This document shows positions 14,752-20,845 of a stretch of 21,762 bases of DNA, one piece after another. Under the pieces are notes generated by a model, which saw only the letters and a list, made by a program, of their open reading frames with translations, searched no databases and was not told the origin of the DNA. A program made the translations under genes and the position numbers. This stretch comes from Erysipelotrichaceae bacterium UBA3379 (GTDB lineage Bacteria; Bacillota_I; Bacilli_A; Erysipelotrichales; Coprobacillaceae). Position 1 is the first letter of the stretch; the number at the start of each line of letters is the position of its first letter. The stretch is taken from NCBI GenBank assembly GCA_002359025.1, contig DEPZ01000037.1:263-22024 (forward strand), given 5' to 3'.

Positions 14752-15936
14752 TTATTTATCATCAATTGCAGCAATACCTGGTAATACTTTACCTTCCATG
14801 TATTCTAATGAAGCTCCTCCACCAGTAGAGATATGAGAAACTTTATCAGCATATCCAAGTTGCATTACAGCAGCAGCACTATCTCCACCACCGATAATAG
14901 TATTAGCTTCTGGTAAATTAGCTAATGCTTCACATACAGCTAAAGTTCCTTTAGCAAATGGTTCCATTTCGAATACACCCATTGGCCCATTCCAGATGAC
15001 TGTTTTAGCACCTTCTAATGCTTTTTGGATATTTTCAATTGATTTAGGTCCGATATCTAATCCCATGTATCCTTCAGGTACATCTTCACCACATACTTTG
15101 ATATCTCCTTCAGCAGCGAATGCATTATTAATCACTGAATCTACAGGTAAGATTAATTTATCTCCACCTTTAGCAATAATTTCTTTAGCAACTTCAATTC
15201 TATCATCTTCAACTAAAGAATTTCCAATTTCATGACCCATAGCTTTCATGAATGTATAAGTCATACCACCACCAACGATAACTTTGTCAGCGATTTTTAA
15301 TAAGTTTTCAATAACTAAGATCTTATCAGATACTTTAGCTCCACCTAAAATAGCAACCATTGGTCTTTCAGGATTACTTACAGCTTTTCCAATATAAGCG
15401 ATTTCTTTTTCTACTAAGAAACCAGCTGCAGATGGTAAATGAGCTGGAATACCTGCTGTAGAAGCATGTGCTCTATGTACTGAACCGAATGCATCTTCAA
15501 CAAATACATCACCTAATGATGCCCAATATTTACCTAATTCAGGATCATTTTTACTTTCACCTTTTTCATAACGAGTATTTTGTACTAAGATAACTTGTCC
15601 ATTATTAGCTTCTTTAACAGCTGTTTCAAGTTCTTCTCCTCTTGTACAATTTACAAATTTAACATCTACTCCTAATAATTCAGATAATCTTGGAGCAACT
15701 ACAGATAAATCATTTTTAGCTTTATCTTCTTCAGTTTTTACTTTTCCTAAATGTGAGAATAATACTACTGCTTTAGGTTTTTGTTCTAATAAATACTTTA
15801 ATGTTGGTAAAGCAGCAACAATTCTGTTGTCATTAGTAATTTCTCCAGTTTCTTTGTTTCTTGGTACGTTGAAGTCTACACGAACTAAGACAGTCTTCCC
15901 AGCGACTTCAATATCTTTAATTGTTTTCTTATCCAT
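14752..15936 (-). CDS. pgk: Phosphoglycerate kinase
   Basis: Makes ATP and 3-phosphoglycerate from 1,3-bisphosphoglycerate; cytoplasmic, monomeric, two Rossmann-like lobes. 394 residues, standard length. Seen: N-terminal substrate-binding RVDFNVP, the SHLGK basic patch, RAHASTAG near the hinge side, GGAKVSDKI, and the C-terminal nucleotide-binding GGGDSAAAV with the final STGGGASLEYMEG. Start: the ATG at 15936 has GGAGG (15947-15951) ten bases upstream; an in-frame TTG at 15945 is too close to that site to be the start. First gene of a pgk-tpiA pair. No gapA precedes it in the window; a strong promoter lies just upstream instead. Confidence 0.96.
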   Translation of the reverse strand: MDKKTIKDIEVAGKTVLVRVDFNVPRNKETGEITNDNRIVAALPTLKYLLEQKPKAVVLFSHLGKVKTEEDKAKNDLSVVAPRLSELLGVDVKFVNCTRGEELETAVKEANNGQVILVQNTRYEKGESKNDPELGKYWASLGDVFVEDAFGSVHRAHASTAGIPAHLPSAAGFLVEKEIAYIGKAVSNPERPMVAILGGAKVSDKILVIENLLKIADKVIVGGGMTYTFMKAMGHEIGNSLVEDDRIEVAKEIIAKGGDKLILPVDSVINNAFAAEGDIKVCGEDVPEGYMGLDIGPKSIENIQKALEGAKTVIWNGPMGVFEMEPFAKGTLAVCEALANLPEANTIIGGGDSAAAVMQLGYADKVSHISTGGGASLEYMEGKVLPGIAAIDDK

Positions 15937-15959
15937 ATTCGTCAATCCTCCATGCCTGC

Positions 15960-15988
15960 ATTATAACATTCTTGTACAGTATTTTCAA
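15960..15988 (-). promoter_or_regulatory. Promoter of pgk-tpiA
   Basis: -35 TTGAAA (15983-15988), 17-base spacer, consensus -10 TATAAT (15960-15965), about 24 bases before the start codon. This shows the pair is transcribed without gapA. Confidence 0.82.
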
Positions 15989-16027
15989 TTCATTTTGTAT
16001 ATATGTGAAGCATTTATCATGAATTTA

Positions 16028-16061
16028 TTGACTCACTTCATACATATATCATACATATAAT
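16028..16061 (+). promoter_or_regulatory. Possible promoter of the rhodanese gene
   Basis: TTGACT at 16028-16033 and a consensus TATAAT at 16056-16061, but 22 bases apart, longer than normal. Two near-identical copies of TCATACATATA-type sequence sit between. If this -10 is used the transcript leader is only about 8-10 bases. Confidence 0.35.
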
Positions 16062-16075
16062 AAAATGGTGATCAT

Positions 16076-16357
16076 ATGTATTATGCAATATCATTAGACA
16101 GATTATACTCTCTTATAGATAAGAACATTCAAATTATTGACTTAAGAGATTCATTTTCTTTTAATAAATCACATGTAAAAAATTCAATCAATATCTCACA
16201 AAACGAATTAGCCTCTTATCCCTTTTCTAAAAACACACCTATCATTCTTATTTGTTATAGTGGTGTGATAGCTAAAAAAGAAGCAGAGAAATTACGTCTT
16301 CAAGGTTTAGATGCTTATTATTTAGAAGATGGTTTTGCTTGTTTCTTTAAACCTTAG
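16076..16357 (+). CDS. Single-domain rhodanese-like protein
   Basis: 93 residues, one rhodanese domain of the GlpE/PspE size class, cytoplasmic since no signal peptide is visible. Seen: IIDLRDSFSFNKSHVKNSINIS (about 19-41), matching the family DxRxxxEFxxGHIxGAxNIP pattern in form, and the active-site loop with C60 in ILICYSGVIA. The cysteine would carry a persulfide in sulfur transfer. The loop lacks the Arg usually found a few residues after the Cys (VIA instead), so activity or substrate may differ. The ribosome site is weak (GGTGAT). It is divergent from pgk and convergent with the bacteriocin ABC ATPase gene 22 bases away, with no clear terminator between. Confidence 0.85.
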   Translation: MYYAISLDRLYSLIDKNIQIIDLRDSFSFNKSHVKNSINISQNELASYPFSKNTPIILICYSGVIAKKEAEKLRLQGLDAYYLEDGFACFFKP

Positions 16358-16379
16358 TCTATATAAAAGTTTTTCTTCG

Positions 16380-17006
16380 CTATAAATTGATAACTGTATC
16401 ACATAATTGTGCAATAGATGAATCATGTGTAACAATAATAATTGTTTTTCCTTGATTTCTAAGCTGCATCAATAACTTCATAATAATCATAGCATTATCA
16501 TGATCTAATGATCCTGTAGGTTCATCACACAAAATAATTGGTGAATCTTTGAGTATGATTCGAGCCATAGCTACTCTTTGTTGTTGCCCACCAGATAATG
16601 TATGAACTTTACGTTTTTCTTTTCCTGATAATCCTACTGATTTTAAGGCTTCTTTTATAGCTAATTCTTTTTCTTTTTTAGTGAGCGAAGAATATTCTAA
16701 TGCAATTTTGAGATTATCTTCTACACTCATCGTATCAATCAGTGCGAAGTTTTGAAAAAGATATGAAATTTGATACCTTAAAGCCAGCATTGCATCTAGA
16801 GATCCATATGTGATACTTTGTCCATCAATAATAACTTCACCACTTTGATAATCTTCTAATAACCCAATTATATTAAGCAGTGTTGTTTTTCCTTTTCCAC
16901 TCTTTCCCATAATCGCAACCATAGTTTGTTTAGGAATCTTTAAATTAAAATTTTTAAATATATATTGATGATCATATAATTTTGTAAGATTTTTAATCTC
17001 TATCAT
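16380..17006 (-). CDS. ABC transporter ATPase of the lactococcin 972-type bacteriocin cluster
   Basis: 208-residue ATPase, short for the MacB-like group but typical of the bacteriocin-export ABC family linked to lactococcin 972. Seen: Walker A GKSGKGKTT at 34-42 (the KSGKGK variant is usual in this subgroup), Q-loop LFQNFALI, signature LSGGQQQR from 137, Walker B IILCDEP at 157-163, D-loop SLDHD, switch H194 in VTHD. It ends soon after, without a C-terminal extension. The gene overlaps the end of the large membrane protein gene by four bases (ATGA), with AAAGGAGAAGG upstream, so the two are translationally coupled. Likely role: powering that membrane protein in export of, or protection from, the bacteriocin. 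Confidence 0.9.
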   Translation of the reverse strand: MIEIKNLTKLYDHQYIFKNFNLKIPKQTMVAIMGKSGKGKTTLLNIIGLLEDYQSGEVIIDGQSITYGSLDAMLALRYQISYLFQNFALIDTMSVEDNLKIALEYSSLTKKEKELAIKEALKSVGLSGKEKRKVHTLSGGQQQRVAMARIILKDSPIILCDEPTGSLDHDNAMIIMKLLMQLRNQGKTIIIVTHDSSIAQLCDTVINL

Positions 17007-19006
17007 AATCCTTCTCCTTTAAGTATTTGTGATATATAAATCTTTCTTCTAGAATAAATACAAAGATAAAGAATAATACCCCAGTAAATCATAACTAAAG
17101 CTATTGCAAATTGAGTATATAAGACATCAAACTTTAATAATATCATCAATATATCTAAAATGATAAAGCCTATAATATGAATGAATATAAAGTATTTATA
17201 TATTTTAAATGTAGAATACCCATGAATATATTTTACTGCTATTTTCTTTTGATAAATTGAGATATAAGCATAGATTTGCTGATACAATGCTTTTGTAATT
17301 AACACAACAATAATCGTACAACTTACTAAAATCAAAGAAAACATTACTATTTCATTATTTTGAAGTTGAGCCATATCATCATAAGCTGTTGTACAGCCAA
17401 TATAATAACTATCTAAATGATGTTTAGAAAGAATATCTTTTAGTTCATTTTTATCTTTGACTTTAATTTTAAAAGGATTATTTTTGTATGCTAAAACACG
17501 ATCATAATCTGAATCAAAACCATTTTTATCAGTTCTTACATATAGGACTATGTTTTGAAGACTATTACTATAATGATTATTAATTCTAGTATTATATGTA
17601 AACAAAGGAATATCACTTTTATAATATAATATTTTTACATTTTCATAATCTATTGTCTTTGCATCTTTAATAATGAACTCTTCTTGATACTTATGATTAT
17701 CAGGAAGTAAAATAACAAGTGATGTTTCATTATTATCAACTTGTATAATCTTGTTATTTCGATCAACAACATTGTTTTGTTTCAAGTATTCATTATTCAC
17801 ATATCCTACTCTTGATTCGTAATAGTAGCCATCTACAATACTGCCATCATCAACAAAATCATCAAAATCAGCAAAAATCGATCCCTTATGATTAAGCTCA
17901 ATAAATAAATTCTTGTTATCTTTGAGCCATTGTTTTCCAGCAATTTCAGGTTGTGCATCTGGCTGCTGTATCATAGGAACAATATAATAATCTTTCATAG
18001 TTTCCCACTGTTCATGATTGTTGATCTTAGAGATAATAGAAATTGCATAGTCTTTTCCTTGTGAAAACAAAGACAAACTCATAAATATCAATAAAAAAAG
18101 AACAATAGAATTAAAAAATATAAATTTTTTAGAAATATGGTTTCCTTTAAGATAAGAAATAATATTAATTTTTCTAAATCCAATACTAATGATGCTTGCA
18201 ATAATAAACGTTATGATAATTGTCATCAATATCACTTTGTAGTTTCGATACATTAATTGAAAGGTATCTGTTGTCATCTGTCTTGTGACTACTAATGAAC
18301 TTATTGTGGTCACTGTAAAAAGAATTATACTTTGATTCAACAAAATCGGTTTGATTTCATGCCACCATATTCTTGTATAAGAATACCCATGAAGTTTTTT
18401 AATTGAAAATAATTTATATTTATGAAACTGATCATAAATAATAATAATTGATAAAAGTACAGTAAAAGAAAATATTGTCAATATAACAAATATATTAATA
18501 TTTATATTATCTCTTGTATCATCTATTTTATTTATATCACAATCTAATAAAGCAGATAATTTATGTACAATCATTTCTTCTTGTTTTTTTTGACATCTAA
18601 CAGTTGCTAAACCACTTAATGAATTCTGATTAATGATTTCTTCAAGAGGTTTTACAACCATAAATTGTGAAGATGTGAGTAATGTTATTTTTTTATTGTA
18701 TTCAAAATGAGTTGTTGATAGATAATCATGAGATGTTAAATAAATATACTTATCATATCTATTGTTATTGTGTTTGGTAAAAAAGATGTCTGAATTGAAT
18801 TCATTCATGACATCTTGAATTATTTTAACAGTTTTATTTTGATCTAATGCATTTATATTTTGTGAAATCTGTATATCTATAGTATTTTCCATCTTCTTTT
18901 CTGCATAGACTTTGTTAGTAAAAACTTCATTATTCATTGAAGAAAAAATTGGAATAAACAAAATAACTGCATAAATCACTAATAAAATTCTAAATGTTTT
19001 TTTCAT
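17003..19006 (-). CDS. Bacteriocin-associated integral membrane protein (DUF1430-like, putative immunity/transport permease)
   Basis: 667 residues, the length and gene order of the bacteriocin-associated seven-helix protein family found beside lactococcin 972-type genes. Helices by eye: 5-23, 168-191, 223-243, 258-277, 294-314, 553-575, 604-625, 632-652. The protein looks like two tandem FtsX-type units: each has one helix, an outside domain (24-167; 315-552), then three helices, with a matching HGYS motif after its second helix (206-209; 595-598) and an ILKG/YLKG motif at its end (286-288; 662-664). With the coupled ATPase it should act as a one-chain ABC permease for export or self-protection; which of these is not settled. 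It starts six bases after the bacteriocin stop and lacks a clear ribosome site, so its translation probably depends on ribosomes finishing the bacteriocin gene. Confidence 0.85.
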   Translation of the reverse strand: MKKTFRILLVIYAVILFIPIFSSMNNEVFTNKVYAEKKMENTIDIQISQNINALDQNKTVKIIQDVMNEFNSDIFFTKHNNNRYDKYIYLTSHDYLSTTHFEYNKKITLLTSSQFMVVKPLEEIINQNSLSGLATVRCQKKQEEMIVHKLSALLDCDINKIDDTRDNININIFVILTIFSFTVLLSIIIIYDQFHKYKLFSIKKLHGYSYTRIWWHEIKPILLNQSIILFTVTTISSLVVTRQMTTDTFQLMYRNYKVILMTIIITFIIASIISIGFRKINIISYLKGNHISKKFIFFNSIVLFLLIFMSLSLFSQGKDYAISIISKINNHEQWETMKDYYIVPMIQQPDAQPEIAGKQWLKDNKNLFIELNHKGSIFADFDDFVDDGSIVDGYYYESRVGYVNNEYLKQNNVVDRNNKIIQVDNNETSLVILLPDNHKYQEEFIIKDAKTIDYENVKILYYKSDIPLFTYNTRINNHYSNSLQNIVLYVRTDKNGFDSDYDRVLAYKNNPFKIKVKDKNELKDILSKHHLDSYYIGCTTAYDDMAQLQNNEIVMFSLILVSCTIIVVLITKALYQQIYAYISIYQKKIAVKYIHGYSTFKIYKYFIFIHIIGFIILDILMILLKFDVLYTQFAIALVMIYWGIILYLCIYSRRKIYISQILKGEGL

Positions 19007-19012
19007 TCTTAA

Positions 19013-19345
19013 TTATTCATTACCATAATATGAGCGATGATCATCATATCCACCCCAAGCTTCAGGCGAATCAGCTTTAGCCCATTTATTAGCATTTGCA
19101 TATTTTCTACCACTATACTTATTATTCATCATTGCATTAGCATAGTGTCTGTTAGATTTTCTCCAATAATTTGAATACTGCCAAAAACATACATAAAAAT
19201 TTGTTCCTACACCCATTTCCCATTTTTCTGTTGCATTATCAATAACCACTAATGCTTTAGCATCATTCATACTACTTACTCCACCAACAATCGTTGTTAT
19301 CAAAGCAAGAGAAATGATAGCTTTTTTTAATAGATTTTTTTTCAT
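19013..19345 (-). CDS. Lactococcin 972-like bacteriocin precursor
   Basis: 110 residues from the ATG at 19345, which has AGGAGGAGAA upstream; an in-frame reading from 19426 would cover the promoter and is rejected. A Sec signal peptide (Lys-rich start, hydrophobic 9-25, AKA at 29-31) should be cut after A31, leaving about 79 residues. The mature part is rich in Tyr and Trp and follows the lactococcin 972 layout: W42 with G45 and G47, SNY at 58-60, H67 and A69, WAKA at 88-91, and a final YYG. Lactococcin 972 is an unmodified, Sec-secreted bacteriocin that binds lipid II and blocks septum formation; that activity is inferred here. Unlike lactococcin 972, the mature part has a cysteine (C53). 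The following membrane and ATPase genes match the known operon order, which is strong support. Confidence 0.85.
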   Translation of the reverse strand: MKKNLLKKAIISLALITTIVGGVSSMNDAKALVVIDNATEKWEMGVGTNFYVCFWQYSNYWRKSNRHYANAMMNNKYSGRKYANANKWAKADSPEAWGGYDDHRSYYGNE

Positions 19346-19374
19346 TTCAATTCTCCTCCTAAATAAATTTGTAT

Positions 19375-19388
19375 AAAAAACGTTTTCT
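19375..19388. promoter_or_regulatory. Cre-like site in the bacteriocin leader
   Basis: AAAAAACGTTTTCT matches the CcpA consensus TGWAARCGYTWNCW at 12 of 14 positions (only the first TG differs), with the palindromic core AAAACGTTTT (19377-19386). It lies just after the expected transcription start of the bacteriocin operon. Confidence 0.35.
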
Positions 19389-19397
19389 ACAATTAAC

Positions 19398-19426
19398 ACT
19401 ATACTATCCAAGCAAATATATGTCAA
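19398..19426 (-). promoter_or_regulatory. Promoter of the bacteriocin operon
   Basis: Consensus -35 TTGACA (19421-19426), 17-base spacer, -10 TATAGT (19398-19403), giving a leader of about 45 bases. It lies back-to-back with the padR promoter. Confidence 0.8.
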
Positions 19427-19432
19427 TATAAA

Positions 19433-19481
19433 TATGCATAGTTATAAAGGTATATGCAAATAAATTATGTTATGATATACT
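19433..19481 (+). promoter_or_regulatory. padR promoter and shared control region
   Basis: Extended -10: TG (19473-19474) one base before TATACT (19476-19481), then AGGAGG (19487-19492). Upstream lie the palindrome TATGCATA (19433-19440) and a related TATATGCAAATA (19451-19462); GCAAATA also recurs at 19412-19418 inside the bacteriocin promoter spacer. These are candidate PadR half-sites between two divergent promoters. Confidence 0.5.
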
Positions 19482-19501
19482 AAATTAGGAGGTTGTTCAA
19501 C

Positions 19502-19840
19502 GTGCCTAAAAAAAATATATACTTTAAATTTGATATGTTAATTTTATCCATTCTTTGTCATGGAGATTTTTATGGTTATCAGATTACATCAGCAATAAAA
19601 AAACTTTCTGATGGTGTTATAGACATAAAAGAGGGTTCACTATACCCATGTCTTTATAAAATGTTAGAACATCACTATATTAGTAGTAAAGAAGAGATAG
19701 TTAATCGTAAAGTCAGAGTATATTATCACATTGAAGAAAGTGGAAAAGCATATTTAAATGAATTAATTAATGAATATAATTTATGGGAAAGGAAAATCAG
19801 ATTTATTCTAGATTTTGAAGGTGATATTATAGATGCGTAA
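19502..19840 (+). CDS. PadR-family transcriptional regulator
   Basis: 112 residues from the GTG at 19502, chosen because AGGAGG (19487-19492) is nine bases upstream; the in-frame TTG at 19493 touches that site. A winged-helix domain of the short PadR class: FDMLILSILCHGDFYGYQI (helix 1 and the conserved GYQI), then IKEGSLYPCLYKMLEHHYI (the recognition helix with SLYPCLYKML), the wing around VNRKVRVYYHI, and a C-terminal helix for dimerising. PadR proteins are usually repressors of a nearby gene that respond to a small molecule or peptide. Here it is divergent from the bacteriocin operon and first in a three-gene plus-strand set, so it probably controls both. It overlaps the next gene by eight bases. 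Confidence 0.92.
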   Translation: MPKKNIYFKFDMLILSILCHGDFYGYQITSAIKKLSDGVIDIKEGSLYPCLYKMLEHHYISSKEEIVNRKVRVYYHIEESGKAYLNELINEYNLWERKIRFILDFEGDIIDA

Positions 19841-20213
19841 TGGAGTAAAAAAGTATTTAAAAGAAGTTAGAGATTTATTCCCTGCCTATACAAACGAAGA
19901 AGATGTCTTTTATAAAAAACTAGAAAATAATATATTAAATGAAATGGATTATGAAAAAAGCACTTATAAAGATTGTGTTGAAAGATTTGGAAATCCTCGT
20001 GATATTGTTATTGATTTTTATGATGAAATGGAAGCAGAATATCTTTTAAAACGAATTAAAAAAGTAACTGCAATTAAATTAATAACAAAAATTTTCATCA
20101 CATGTTTAATCATAGTATCTATCATTTGGATTTATATTGTATATAAAGATTATACTGAGTCTAAAAAATACAGAATTGATAGCTATGAGGAAGTCATTGA
20201 AGAGATTGAATAA
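19833..20213 (+). CDS. Small membrane protein with N-terminal helical (HAAS-like) cytoplasmic domain
   Basis: 126 residues. Residues 1-75 form an acidic helical domain with FP at 16-17 and FGNP at 52-55, a pattern shared with the HAAS/DUF1700/DUF6120-type domains that are usually encoded right after PadR regulators. One membrane helix follows (about 82-104) and then a short charged outside tail (105-126). Such proteins are thought to tune or sense for the PadR protein; direct proof is limited. It starts inside the end of padR (eight-base overlap, GAAGGTGA ribosome site), so the two are made together. The outside tail could meet an extracellular signal such as the bacteriocin or envelope damage (inference). 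Confidence 0.75.
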   Translation: MRNGVKKYLKEVRDLFPAYTNEEDVFYKKLENNILNEMDYEKSTYKDCVERFGNPRDIVIDFYDEMEAEYLLKRIKKVTAIKLITKIFITCLIIVSIIWIYIVYKDYTESKKYRIDSYEEVIEEIE

Positions 20214-20226
20214 GGAGTAAAATTAT

Positions 20227-20679
20227 ATGTTAAAAAAAATATTGTTAAGTGGCATGATTATCTCATGTATAATTAATGTTGTACCTAGTTTTGCTATAGA
20301 AACATCTAGAAATATAGAAGAAACTTTTAATGATGGATCTTATTTTGAAACCGAACTAGAAGTTATCGAATCAAAAACAACTAATACAAAAAGCGGAAAG
20401 AAAACAGCAAGTTTCAAAGACTCTTCAGGCAAAACCATGTGGAGCATAACAGTTGAAGGGACATTTAAATATACAGGAACTTCAGCCACTTGTACCAAAT
20501 CTTTTGGTAATTCAATATCATATGTTAGTTATTGGAAACTCGAAAAAGCAACTGCAACAAAATCTGGAAATACTGCTTCAGCAAAAACTACCGGACGAAG
20601 ATATAGTGCATTTATATGTGTTGAAACAATTCCAAAAACAGTTACACTTTCATGTGATAAAAATGGTAAATTAGTATAA
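20227..20679 (+). CDS. Secreted protein of unknown family, third gene of the PadR operon
   Basis: 150 residues. N-terminal Sec signal peptide (KK, hydrophobic 5-20, SFA at 21-23) with cleavage probably after A23. The mature part has a 35-residue acidic linker and then a beta-rich domain (about 60-150) made of alternating Ser/Thr/Lys and aromatic residues: MWSITVEGTFKYTGTSATC, then YWKLEKA, then SGNTASAKTTGRRYSAF, ending in TVTLSCDKNG. This looks like an Ig-like or beta-sandwich fold; cysteines C89, C131 and C143 could form a disulfide. Proteins with a GTFxYxGxSAxC pattern occur in gut Firmicutes, but I know no function. It follows the membrane protein gene after 13 bases with AAGGAG, and is followed by a strong terminator. 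Confidence 0.78.
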   Translation: MLKKILLSGMIISCIINVVPSFAIETSRNIEETFNDGSYFETELEVIESKTTNTKSGKKTASFKDSSGKTMWSITVEGTFKYTGTSATCTKSFGNSISYVSYWKLEKATATKSGNTASAKTTGRRYSAFICVETIPKTVTLSCDKNGKLV

Positions 20680-20731
20680 AATAATAATATAACTTATACA
20701 ATTAAAATTATTATAGTTCATTTGAGCGTCT

Positions 20732-20770
20732 TAAAAATCTATTTAGTAGTTTTTACTAAATAGATTTTTA
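20732..20770 (+). terminator. Strong terminator of the PadR operon
   Basis: 17-bp perfect stem TAAAAATCTATTTAGTA (20732-20748) / TACTAAATAGATTTTTA (20754-20770), loop GTTTT. The A-rich and T-rich ends allow it to work in both directions. Just before it, ATAATAAT (20681-20688) and ATTATTAT (20707-20714) form a second, weaker dyad; no gene is seen in 20680-20845. Confidence 0.85.
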
Positions 20771-20807
20771 TATACAATTTCTTTTTTATAGATATTTTTT
20801 ATTTATT

Positions 20808-20839
20808 ACATATAAAAAAGGAATGCGTAACACATTCCT
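20808..20839 (-). terminator. Terminator of enolase
   Basis: Stem AGGAATG (20819-20825) / CATTCCT (20833-20839), loop CGTAACA, followed on the minus strand by a run of six T. It starts six bases after the stop codon. Confidence 0.85.
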
Positions 20840-20845
20840 CATCTA

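Noticed and set aside
15937..15945. TTG start for pgk at 15945
   Set aside because: It lies one base from GGAGG; the ATG at 15936 has a workable spacing and gives the normal family N-terminus.
16358..16379. A terminator between the rhodanese and ABC ATPase genes
   Set aside because: Only 22 bases separate the two genes and I see no convincing stem with a T-tract.
19346..19426. In-frame N-terminal extension of the bacteriocin gene starting at 19426
   Set aside because: It would cover the promoter (19398-19426) and the ribosome site; the ATG at 19345 has AGGAGGAGAA upstream and begins a clean signal peptide.
20453..20674. 73-codon frame overlapping the secreted protein gene
   Set aside because: It is an out-of-frame reading with no ribosome site; the product shows no signal or domain.
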